DNA from: Rufibacter sp. LB8
GTDB lineage: Bacteria; Bacteroidota; Bacteroidia; Cytophagales; Hymenobacteraceae
Direction of reading: 5' to 3'
Length of the DNA: 64,000 nt
NCBI RefSeq assembly: GCF_014876185.1
Contig: NZ_JADALJ010000001.1
Coordinates: 2,709,501-2,773,500, forward strand
The stretch's first letter is position 1. Every line of letters starts with the position of its first letter. Shown piece after piece: positions 7,479 to 14,638 of the stretch. The notes below the pieces were generated by a model. That model had not been told where the DNA came from. It saw only the letters and a list, made by a program, of their open reading frames with translations, and did not search any database. A program made the position numbers and the translations under genes.

Positions 7479-9119
7479 TTACTTGCCTAAGCTAATCTGG
7501 CTGGCCTGCCCGAAGGCGCCCATGGCCTTCTGGAAATCTGGGTCAATCTCGTTGAGCACGGGGTAGAAACCTTCGGCGTCAAAACGGCTGCGGCCAATGT
7601 AGGCTTTGAGGTTATTCTTGATGGTGCGCTGCGAGCGTTGAATGTCTTTGTCTTCCACCTTTACACCGGCGCGCCTGGCTTCTTTTAGCAAGCCCTGGAA
7701 CATGACGTCTGTGATTTGGAAGTTGGCTTTAAAATCAGCTAAGGCCATGTTCTCCAGTTTCTTCTTGTTGTCACGGGCGTAGTTCATGGCATACTCACGC
7801 AGAATGTTTTTGCGGTACAGTTCCATCAGCAGCGGCGTGTTGTCTAGGGTGTCACGGGGCACAAACACGTCTGGCATAATGCCGCCGCCGCCGTACACGG
7901 TGCGCCCGCGGCTGGTTTTGTACTTGAGCGAGTCATTGAACTTGATGCTGTCCTGGCTGAACAGTTCGCCGTGTTTGTAGCGGTTCATCAGATCCATTTC
8001 ATAATCCTCCGTAGAATTAGGGTCATACGGTTTCTGAATGGACCTTCCGCTGGGCGTGTAATACCGGGAAATAGTCAAGCGCAACTCAGACCCGTCTGAC
8101 AACGGAATGGGCACCTGCACCAAGCCTTTCCCGAAGGAGCGGCGGCCCACAATCAGGGCGCGGTCATGGTCTTGCAAGGCACCGGCCAGAATCTCAGACG
8201 CCGAGGCGCTGCCTTCGTTAATCAACACCACCACAGAACCCGCCTCAAATTCGCCTTTGGTGCGAGCGTAATAATCTGCGTCATATTTAGTGCCTTTGCC
8301 GTCTGTGTACACCAGTTTCTTGCTGCCCGAAATAAATTCATCGGCCATGCGGGTGGCATGGTCTAAGTAACCACCGGGATTGTCGCGCAGGTCCAGCACC
8401 AAACGCTGCATGCCTTGCTTTTTAAGGGCGGTCAGTTTGGTTTTGAATTCGTCAAACGTCCCGTTAGAGAAGCGGCTCACTTTGATATAGCCGGTCTGCT
8501 CGTCTACCATGTAGCCGGCATCTACTGACACAGACGGAATCTTGCGGCGCGTGACGGTGAACACGTGGGGCTTGGTTTCGCCGCGGCGCAGAATGGTCAA
8601 ATTCACCTTGGAACCTCTGGGGCCGCGCAGTTTCTTGAACACCGTTTCATTGGTGATGTTGATGCCCGCAATGTTCTCGTTTTCTACTTTAATGATTTTG
8701 TCGCCGGCCTGAATCCCCACCTGCTCAGACGGACCGCCGTTGATGGGCGCAATCACGTAGAGCGTGTCTCTGAAGATGTTGAACTCCACGCCAATGCCGT
8801 CAAAGTCGCTTTCCAGGTAAGAACGGGCCATGCTCAAATCCTTAGACGGAATGTAAGACGAATGCGGGTCCAGTTTCTCCAGCATCTTACCAATGGCGTA
8901 CTCAGAGAGTTGCTCAGTGTTCACGGTGTCCACGTATTCGCGGTCAATGTAGCTCAGAATTTCCCGGAACTTGAGGTAGCCCCGCGCCGTGCCCTGCGGA
9001 TTGTTGGAGCTGGGCTGGAACAAGGTGGCGCCCAGCAAAACGCCCAGCGCTACCGCCACCCCCAAAAACAGCGGCAACCGTACCTGAAACAATGAATTGT
9101 TTATTTTTTTATCTTCCAT
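7479..9119 (-). CDS. S41 family C-terminal processing peptidase (CtpA/Prc-like)
   Basis: A 546-residue exported serine protease. The N-terminal hydrophobic segment (LFLGVAVALGVLLGATLF, residues 15-32) anchors or exports it. A PDZ domain follows at about 90-170 (VGIQAGDKIIKVENENIAG). The S41 core spans about 190-370. Its catalytic Ser is in NEGSASASEILAGALQDHD and the catalytic Lys in RRSFGKGLVQ about 25 residues later, which is the Ser-Lys dyad of Prc/CtpA enzymes. The C-terminal 150 residues are a helical extension usual in Bacteroidota members. These enzymes trim or degrade periplasmic proteins from their C-termini; the target here is unknown. A strong terminator follows. Confidence 0.93.
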   Translation of the reverse strand: MEDKKINNSLFQVRLPLFLGVAVALGVLLGATLFQPSSNNPQGTARGYLKFREILSYIDREYVDTVNTEQLSEYAIGKMLEKLDPHSSYIPSKDLSMARSYLESDFDGIGVEFNIFRDTLYVIAPINGGPSEQVGIQAGDKIIKVENENIAGINITNETVFKKLRGPRGSKVNLTILRRGETKPHVFTVTRRKIPSVSVDAGYMVDEQTGYIKVSRFSNGTFDEFKTKLTALKKQGMQRLVLDLRDNPGGYLDHATRMADEFISGSKKLVYTDGKGTKYDADYYARTKGEFEAGSVVVLINEGSASASEILAGALQDHDRALIVGRRSFGKGLVQVPIPLSDGSELRLTISRYYTPSGRSIQKPYDPNSTEDYEMDLMNRYKHGELFSQDSIKFNDSLKYKTSRGRTVYGGGGIMPDVFVPRDTLDNTPLLMELYRKNILREYAMNYARDNKKKLENMALADFKANFQITDVMFQGLLKEARRAGVKVEDKDIQRSQRTIKNNLKAYIGRSRFDAEGFYPVLNEIDPDFQKAMGAFGQASQISLGK

Positions 9120-9262
9120 CTTCTCAACCCGTAAGGTGTGTATGCCCTGTTATCTACCGCTTCTCTTGCCTAAATACCATCTGCCATGACGGTTAAAAAA
9201 CAGACAACTGGTAACCATCCCCTATAATACAAAAAATAGCGACCTAAAGTTACTTTTATAGG

Positions 9263-9982
9263 CTATGAATTTGTCTGCAGCTTCAATCCCATTTTCTTGA
9301 GCTCGCGGGCGTAGATCTGGCGGTAGCTGCCGTTGCGCGTGGTGGTGTCTGCCGCCGAGGCAATGGGCCGTGCCTGCGCCCGGGCCGCCGTCACCAAGGC
9401 CGCCGACACAATTTTATCTTTCGGCCAGTGGCCAGACAGGGCGCGCAGGCATTTGTACATGAGTTCTGAGTCTTCAGACTTGGCTTGCAACAAGTGGTCT
9501 GTGTACTGCCCTATCATGTCTAGCACCATTTTATTCTGGTTGTCTTGCAGGTAATGGGTGAACAGATCTTTGCGCAGCAGTTCATTGGCGGCCTGTTGCT
9601 GCAGCACAAAGTAATAGTCTTTGTCTTCGTTCTGGAGCAGAATGCCATTGATGTCGGCGTGCTTGTCGGCCCAGTTGGTAGCCCCGGCGTAGTTCTGCGC
9701 CACGTTGGGAATCAGTTCCAACGCCTTGGGGTTTTGCTGCGCCAGGGTTTCCAGATTGGGGTATTTAGCGCCTTTGGGGAACGTGAGTTCATACTCGGGC
9801 TCCTTGGGTTTGGCGGCGGCGGCCTGCGCGGCGGCGGCTTCCTCCTCATTCTGATTTTTGGCGGTCTGGTTCTGGGTTTCTTTGGTGGCCATGTCGCGCA
9901 TCATCTTCTCACAGGAAGACAGACCTAGCACGGCCACTACACCACTTATCAAAAAGGCACTCTTTAAAATCGAAACTCGCAT
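9263..9982 (-). CDS. Lipoprotein, paralogue of the next gene
   Basis: A 239-residue predicted lipoprotein. The signal MRVSILKSAFLISGVVAVLG is followed by LSSC. Next come a low-complexity linker rich in Gln/Ala/Glu (residues 35-65) and a mostly helical domain. It shares long stretches with the protein from 10084: KDYYFVLQQQAA, KSEDSELMYKCLRALSGHWP, KDKIVSAAL and YARELKKMGLKL. No named family was recognised. The two genes stand head to tail on the same strand and are probably a tandem duplication. The conserved Trp, Tyr and Glu positions are shared by both, so both are likely under selection. Confidence 0.75.
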   Translation of the reverse strand: MRVSILKSAFLISGVVAVLGLSSCEKMMRDMATKETQNQTAKNQNEEEAAAAQAAAAKPKEPEYELTFPKGAKYPNLETLAQQNPKALELIPNVAQNYAGATNWADKHADINGILLQNEDKDYYFVLQQQAANELLRKDLFTHYLQDNQNKMVLDMIGQYTDHLLQAKSEDSELMYKCLRALSGHWPKDKIVSAALVTAARAQARPIASAADTTTRNGSYRQIYARELKKMGLKLQTNS

Positions 9983-10083
9983 AAAGTCCTGTAAATCAAA
10001 ATAGATACTACTTCTTAGTCGGCTTCAAGGTAAAAATCTGGAGAAACCGGCCACGGTAATTTCAGAAATATAGGCAAAAACCT

Positions 10084-10788
10084 TTATTCTGCGTGTGCCG
10101 CCATGGAAAGCCGATTGCCAATTTTCTTGAGCTCGCGGGCGTACGCCATCTGGTAATACGCAGGGGCGCGGGTGGTGTCTTGGTTGGCCAGGGCTTGGTT
10201 CAGCGCCAACCGATTGACCGTGGACTGCGCCACGCTGGCAATTTTCTCTTTGGGCCAGTAACCGGCCAGCGCCTGCAACCCCATGTAAATCAGTTTAGAG
10301 TCTTCTGACTTGGCTTCTTGCAGCTGCTCTACATAAAACCCGATGGCATGGAGCACTTTTTTATCTGTGGGGTCTTGGTAGTACTGCTGAAACAAGCCGT
10401 GCCTGAGCATTTCCTGGGCGGCCTGCTGCTGTAAGATAAAGTAGTAGTCTTTGCCTTTGTGCTGGTCCAGGAGTACGCGCATGTCTGCGTCTTTGTCGGC
10501 TAGGTTAAAACCGCTGGGTCCGTTGGCAATGTTCTCCACCTGCAGGAACGGATCTGTTTTCTGGCCGACCGGTGGGGTTAAATCCTGGTAAGGCGAGCCC
10601 GCCGGAATGGTGAGCATGGGTTTAGGTTTTTCATACACGGCCATAGGAGGCATGGCCGCGGCCTGCTCCTGCCGTATGGCTGCGCGACGTTGGCCTTGGT
10701 AGCCGCTTTTCTCCAGCCCGTAATGCACCACCAGAACTACCAGCCCCAGGGAAATCATGCAGATATCAAAAATAGGTTTCCGTTTCAT
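10084..10788 (-). CDS. Membrane-anchored paralogue of the 9263 lipoprotein
   Basis: A 234-residue protein. It replaces the lipobox with an uncleaved-looking N-terminal helix (IFDICMISLGLVVLVVHYGL, residues 6-25), so it is probably anchored in the inner membrane. The periplasmic part aligns with the 9263 product: KDYYFILQQQAAQEMLRHGL, EAKSEDSKLIYMGLQALAGY, WPKEKIASVAQ and YARELKKIGNRL. The function is unknown. It lies 101 nt upstream of its paralogue on the same strand, and the two may be one unit. The different anchors suggest the copies have taken separate locations. Confidence 0.75.
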   Translation of the reverse strand: MKRKPIFDICMISLGLVVLVVHYGLEKSGYQGQRRAAIRQEQAAAMPPMAVYEKPKPMLTIPAGSPYQDLTPPVGQKTDPFLQVENIANGPSGFNLADKDADMRVLLDQHKGKDYYFILQQQAAQEMLRHGLFQQYYQDPTDKKVLHAIGFYVEQLQEAKSEDSKLIYMGLQALAGYWPKEKIASVAQSTVNRLALNQALANQDTTRAPAYYQMAYARELKKIGNRLSMAAHAE

Positions 10789-10939
10789 AGGCTAAAAACA
10801 GGAAGTGGTACAACAATAGGAAATGGGATTCAAACAAAAAAGCCGCGCGTTGGGTTTTCAGAAATGCCTTTTGCCGCGATTTCTTCCTAACGTGCGCGCC
10901 CTCGTTTTCTGGTGCGGCGGCGGTCTTTTCTCTAAGATG

Positions 10940-10977
10940 CGTTTTTCTGCTCATTTCCACAAACGCAGCCCAAAACG
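10940..10977. repeat. PAL palindrome (diverged)
   Basis: Arms CGTTTTTCTGCTCATTTC and AAACGCAGCCCAAAACG. It ends 11 nt from the stop of the minus-strand gene at 10989. Confidence 0.8.
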
Positions 10978-10988
10978 TTTTCAACAAA

Positions 10989-11939
10989 TCATCTGGTGTC
11001 ATGTTCGCCGGTCTGGAAAACGGGTTTCTGAAGTTCCAGTTCCCGTTTCTGCTGCTCGGTGAGTGGGGCCAGGTTCTTTAAATTGGGTTGGCCGGCGTTG
11101 ACCCAGGCCGTGTACCAATAGCTGGAAACCAAATGAATGGCCAGCCGCATCTGCCGTTCTACCTGCCCGTGCAAACCCCGGTGGTAGGCCTTGCTGAAAT
11201 CTCTGGAATACACTTTTATGGTGGTGGCGCCGCGCTCTTCCAGGCTGTATTTCTTGTCTTCGTCAAAGGTTTGGGTGAGTTGTTTCTCCACGGAAAAAAC
11301 ACTGTCTAAGGCGGCGTGCGACCGGGCCACAATCTGCCAGGCAGTCTTGCCAGGATTCTCCAGGTATTGCGGTGCGCCGATGAAAAAGTCATAGTCCTGG
11401 CTCCAGAGTTCGGGGAGGCGGCTTTCCCAGAGACCGTGAATGCCGCGTTGGCCCGTGAACTGGCCGTTGTAGTTTTTAGTGGTGTGCAAGGGCACGGTGG
11501 CATCGGCTATGTAATGGCCCAACTCCGCCGAAAGTCTTAAGATGCGCTGCTGGTCATGTTGTTTGAAGGCCTCGGTAAGCTGGTATTGCACCAGTGAGAT
11601 GTGCCAGGGCACGATGCCGTGGCGTTGCAGGGTGTCTAGCGTGAATTGTTTTACGGCTTCGTCCCAGAAACGGGGCAGTTTGTAGGCGGCGCTGTCGCCG
11701 TAAACATCCAAGTCAATGAAATGGCGCGGGCCTTCTTCGGGCACCAGGTAGCGGCGTTTGTCCGGCGCGACGGCCTGTTCCATGATGTAGGGCAGCTGCT
11801 GCTTGTAGAAACCGATCATCTCGGGCGGTAGGGTGAAGACGGCCTGCCGGTTAATGCGCTGGTGCGCGTAGAAGCCCCAGCCAAACGCCAGTGGCGTTTG
11901 CAGCAGCAAGAGAAGAAGCAGGAACAGAGGCCGTTGCAT
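10989..11939 (-). CDS. Zinc-dependent phospholipase C/S1-P1-like protein
   Basis: A 316-residue exported protein. The signal MQRPLFLLLLLLLQTPLAFG leaves a mature N-terminus WGFYAHQRINRQAVF. A Trp near the mature N-terminus followed by a nearby His is characteristic of the zinc phospholipase C / S1-P1 nuclease fold. A second ligand block is LGHYIADATVPLHTTKNYNG (His, Asp, His). The hydrolysed bond (phospholipid or nucleic acid) cannot be assigned. I start at 11939. A longer in-frame ATG at 12065 reads through a PAL repeat (encoding VFGFISRNEAQNRKP) and would bury the signal peptide, so it is rejected. Confidence 0.82.
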   Translation of the reverse strand: MQRPLFLLLLLLLQTPLAFGWGFYAHQRINRQAVFTLPPEMIGFYKQQLPYIMEQAVAPDKRRYLVPEEGPRHFIDLDVYGDSAAYKLPRFWDEAVKQFTLDTLQRHGIVPWHISLVQYQLTEAFKQHDQQRILRLSAELGHYIADATVPLHTTKNYNGQFTGQRGIHGLWESRLPELWSQDYDFFIGAPQYLENPGKTAWQIVARSHAALDSVFSVEKQLTQTFDEDKKYSLEERGATTIKVYSRDFSKAYHRGLHGQVERQMRLAIHLVSSYWYTAWVNAGQPNLKNLAPLTEQQKRELELQKPVFQTGEHDTR

Positions 11940-12006
11940 GGTAGGTTTATACGTGTTGCGGGCATCGGTCTGTTTTCTAAAATTAGCTGAATTTGCTGAA
12001 GGTTTT

Positions 12007-12046
12007 CTGTTTTGGGCCTCGTTTCTGGAAATGAAGCCGAAAACGG
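12007..12046. repeat. PAL palindrome in a divergent promoter region
   Basis: Arms CTGTTTTGGGCCTCGTTTC and GAAATGAAGCCGAAAACGG. It lies between the divergent starts at 11939 and 12134, so it cannot be a terminator for either gene. Confidence 0.9.
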
Positions 12047-12133
12047 AAAGTCGCGCGGCTTTCATTTAAGGCTTTATTTCTCCGGCGCTTTGTTTTACTT
12101 GCGGCGAGCAAACCTAATCCAGCACGTAGCATC

Positions 12134-12646
12134 ATGCAGATTGTCAACAGCACCTTAGACGATTTCCCCGAGATTCTGCGCTTGTACCAGGCTGCCTCTG
12201 CCTACCAACGCGCCAAAAACGTGGTCACCTGGCCCGACTTCGACCACCAGCTAATCTTGAAAGAAATACAGGAAAATCACCAATGGAAACTGCTAGATGA
12301 ACACGGGCAAATCATCTGCATTTGGGCCACTACATTTTCTGACCCGCTTATCTGGGAAGAACGTGACCAAGACCCGGCCGTCTACATCCACCGCATTGCC
12401 ACCAACCCAGACCACCGCGGCAAACAACTAGTACAAAAGATTGTGGCCTGGGCGAAAGAGTACGCTGCCCAGCACAAGAAAAAGTACGTGCGGCTAGACA
12501 CCATTGGCGAAAACAAGCCGCTGATTCAGCATTACACCGCGTGCGGGTTCACGTTTCTGGGGCTGTTTAAACTGGAGAACACCGTTGGCCTGCCCGCGCA
12601 CTATGAAAACGCTACAGTGAGTTTGTTTGAGGTGGAAGTGGAGTGA
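12134..12646 (+). CDS. GNAT family N-acetyltransferase
   Basis: A 170-residue single-domain acetyltransferase. The acetyl-CoA pyrophosphate loop is in RIATNPDHRGKQLVQKIVAWA (motif A, R-x-x-G with HRGKQL, about residues 92-112), followed by YVRLDTIGENKPLIQHYTACGF typical of the domain's second half. It is predicted cytoplasmic; the acceptor substrate is unknown. It starts 195 nt from the divergent phospholipase-like gene. Confidence 0.88.
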   Translation: MQIVNSTLDDFPEILRLYQAASAYQRAKNVVTWPDFDHQLILKEIQENHQWKLLDEHGQIICIWATTFSDPLIWEERDQDPAVYIHRIATNPDHRGKQLVQKIVAWAKEYAAQHKKKYVRLDTIGENKPLIQHYTACGFTFLGLFKLENTVGLPAHYENATVSLFEVEVE

Positions 12647-12692
12647 GTAAAGAGATTGCGTTAGTAGAGCGTCTCCACCAATCTGAAAATTT

Positions 12693-12730
12693 GCGTTTTC
12701 CGGTTCATTTTGCTAAATCAGCACCAAAAT
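12693..12730. repeat. Decayed PAL palindrome
   Basis: The left arm GCGTTTTCCGGTTCATTTT is still clear; the right arm (CAGCACCAAAAT) is mostly lost. Confidence 0.5.
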
Positions 12731-12786
12731 ATAAGTCGGTTTTATTTTTTAAAACCTAACAATTTCATCAAAAGCAAACTACTTTA

Positions 12787-13365
12787 ATGTTCATTTTTAT
12801 ATTCCTAATAGTTTTATTTGGGATACCCAGCATCCTAATATTTCTATCTTATTGGATACCAAAAAAACTAGGTTATATAAAATTTGGCAAAACTCTATCA
12901 CGAATAGTCTTTTTATGTTTTGCTTGCCTTGCTCTGTATATCTTTTTTGAAGATGAATTTTTTACTAAAGGAGACGCTGAAAAATTATTACAAGAGCAAC
13001 AAATCATTTTAAAAGACGATTTCTCGCTACTAAATAATAAATCTATGTCAGCCATAGGGGATTACTACCATAAATTCACTTTGAAAATATCTTCAAAAGA
13101 TAAAGCGAGAATAATAACTGAAATTAAACGCGCATCTAATTTCAAGACTTTAGATTCTACTGACGAGGATATTTTAAATTTCCCCTACAACACTAGTAAT
13201 GACAATAGATACAAAGGCCCAATCCTGCGGCATAATTACGAAACTAAAGATACATATAAGCGGGATTTATTTAAGCCGAACGGTGAGGGTTATGCGCCAA
13301 CCTACCGAGTAATTACCATCAATAAGAAAGGAAACGAATTAATATTCGAAGATATAGACGAGTAA
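12787..13365 (+). CDS. AT-rich membrane protein, unknown
   Basis: A 192-residue protein with two N-terminal membrane helices (FIFIFLIVLFGIPSILIFL, about 2-20; IVFLCFACLALYIFF, about 40-54). A soluble domain of about 135 residues follows, charged and rich in Lys, Asp and Asn (KFTLKISSKDKARIITEIKR; YRVITINKKGNELIFEDID). Base composition is far more AT-rich than its neighbours (def-ruvX, GNAT), which suggests recent acquisition. No family was recognised. Proteins of this general layout occur in Flavobacteriia, but I cannot assign a function. Confidence 0.65.
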   Translation: MFIFIFLIVLFGIPSILIFLSYWIPKKLGYIKFGKTLSRIVFLCFACLALYIFFEDEFFTKGDAEKLLQEQQIILKDDFSLLNNKSMSAIGDYYHKFTLKISSKDKARIITEIKRASNFKTLDSTDEDILNFPYNTSNDNRYKGPILRHNYETKDTYKRDLFKPNGEGYAPTYRVITINKKGNELIFEDIDE

Positions 13366-13375
13366 CCAATCTTCC

Positions 13376-13412
13376 CGTTTTCGCCTCCATTTCCCAAACA
13401 GAGCCCTAAAAC
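13376..13412. repeat. PAL palindrome (diverged)
   Basis: Arms CGTTTTCGCCTCCATTT and AAACAGAGCCCTAAAAC, between convergent genes, 10 nt after the stop at 13365. Confidence 0.75.
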
Positions 13413-13416
13413 ACAA

Positions 13417-13449
13417 AAACCTCACAGGTCTCCAAGACCTGTGAGGTTT
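13417..13449. terminator. Bidirectional hairpin / ACCTCACAGGTC repeat
   Basis: The perfect stem AAACCTCACAGGTC / GACCTGTGAGGTTT with loop TCCAA is flanked by A and T runs. Placed between convergent genes it can terminate both. The same hairpin is a common dispersed repeat in Bacteroidota, so it may be a mobile repeat serving as a terminator. Confidence 0.7.
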
Positions 13450-13474
13450 CAACTTCGCCAGCGCAGCTACAAGA

Positions 13475-14041
13475 TTACCGTTTCCCCAACCCTGCGAACT
13501 TCATGCGATAGTCGGCGTCAACGTCTCCTTTGGAGATTTTGGTGAGGCGGCCTTTGAGCAGGCGTTTCTTGAGCGCCGAGAGGTGGTCGGTGAACAGGAT
13601 GCCTTCAATGTGGTCGTATTCGTGCTGAATCACGCGGGCGGTCACGTCATCGAATTCCTCAATGTGTTCGGTACCGTCCAGGTCATAGTATTTGATTTTG
13701 ACGTTTTCCTGGCGCCACACTTCTTCGCGCACGCCAGGAATGGAAAGGCAGCCTTCGTCAAACGCCCATTCATCGCCAGATTCCTCTAAGATTACTGGGT
13801 TGATAAACGCTTTTTTCACGCCTTTTTCTTCTTCGCCCTCGTCCATGAATGGCTTGGAGTCAATCACGAACAGCCGGACGCTCTTGCCAATCTGCGGCGC
13901 GGCCAGGCCAACGCCGTGGGCGTGGTACATGGTCTCAAACATGTCATCAATGAGCTTGGGCAGCTCGGGGGCGTCTAGGGCTATGTCGTTGGCTTTGGTG
14001 CGAAGCACCGGATCGCCGTAGGCTACAATAGGGTAAATCAT
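13475..14041 (-). CDS. def: Peptide deformylase
   Basis: A 188-residue metalloenzyme that removes the formyl group from N-terminal formyl-methionine of new proteins. All three family motifs are present: GVGLAAPQIG (about 43-52), EGCLSIP (about 106-112, Cys metal ligand) and QHEYDHIEG (about 149-157, two His ligands and catalytic Glu). It has the usual bacterial length. Its start codon overlaps the stop of ruvX by the ATGA arrangement, so the two are translationally coupled. Confidence 0.97.
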   Translation of the reverse strand: MIYPIVAYGDPVLRTKANDIALDAPELPKLIDDMFETMYHAHGVGLAAPQIGKSVRLFVIDSKPFMDEGEEEKGVKKAFINPVILEESGDEWAFDEGCLSIPGVREEVWRQENVKIKYYDLDGTEHIEEFDDVTARVIQHEYDHIEGILFTDHLSALKKRLLKGRLTKISKGDVDADYRMKFAGLGKR

Positions 14042-14457
14042 AAGTAAGATCTGCTCTCTAAAAAACTCTGTAAAATAATGGTGGCGCTGAGTTTGTCCAC
14101 GGTTTCTTTGTTGGCGCGGGCTTTTTTGCCCAGGCCCAGGTCTATCATAGTCTGGAACGCCATGCGCGAGGTGAAGCGTTCATCATGGGTGTGTACTTTT
14201 TTGCCCGGGTAGAGTTTCTGCAACTTCCGTACAAAGCCCACCACGTGCTGGGTGTTGTTGGTGGCGTTTCCGTCTAAGTGCACGGGCATGCCCACCACAA
14301 ATTCGTCTACCTCTTCTTTGGTGCAATAGGTTTGAATGAAAACCAGCAGGTCTTGCGCATGCACCGTGTCCAGGGCAGACGCAATGAGCTGCAGCGGGTC
14401 TGTCACCGCTAGTCCTACCCGTTTCACGCCGTAATCAATGGCCAGAATGCGCCCCAT
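14038..14457 (-). CDS. ruvX: Putative pre-16S rRNA nuclease / Holliday-junction resolvase-like (YqgF)
   Basis: A 139-residue RNase H-fold protein of the RuvX/YqgF family. In E. coli this is the nuclease that matures the 5' end of 16S rRNA; it is also annotated as a Holliday-junction resolvase. Visible motifs are ILAIDYGVKRVGLAVTDP (catalytic Asp), EFVVGMPVHLDGN (Glu) and THDERFTSRMA (Asp). I start at 14457 (MGRILAIDYG). The longer frame to 14538 is rejected because its first 27 codons include a PAL repeat. The stop overlaps the def start by 4 nt. Confidence 0.93.
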   Translation of the reverse strand: MGRILAIDYGVKRVGLAVTDPLQLIASALDTVHAQDLLVFIQTYCTKEEVDEFVVGMPVHLDGNATNNTQHVVGFVRKLQKLYPGKKVHTHDERFTSRMAFQTMIDLGLGKKARANKETVDKLSATIILQSFLESRSYL

Positions 14458-14463
14458 GGTTTT

Positions 14464-14503
14464 CTGTTTTTGGCTTCGTTTCCAGAAATGAGCCCGAAAA
14501 CGG
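14464..14503. repeat. PAL palindrome next to the ruvX start codon
   Basis: Arms CTGTTTTTGGCTTCGTTTC and GAAATGAGCCCGAAAACGG. It begins 6 nt upstream of the ruvX ATG (minus strand), so it would be in or directly before the leader of ruvX-def mRNA. Confidence 0.9.
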
Positions 14504-14537
14504 ACTTTATTTTTGTGGAACGAAGCAATTGCGATCA

Positions 14538-14545
14538 CAAAGGTA
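14538..14545 (-). promoter_or_regulatory. Possible -7 box for ruvX-def
   Basis: CAAAGGTA reads TACCTTTG on the minus strand, a perfect match to the Bacteroidota TAnnTTTG box. No clear -33 TTG is found at the right spacing, so support is weak. If real, the PAL lies in the transcribed leader. Confidence 0.35.
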
Positions 14546-14638
14546 GCGCATTATTCGATACCGTCGGTTTTTTGCCCCTTGCCGCTGTTTCACGCAAACC
14601 CGCTTTTGTGTACCTTTAGCCAGCCTAATTCTCTAACT

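Noticed and set aside
11940-12065. N-terminal extension of the phospholipase-like protein
   Set aside because: The extra codons translate a PAL repeat and hide the signal peptide; the start at 11939 is better.
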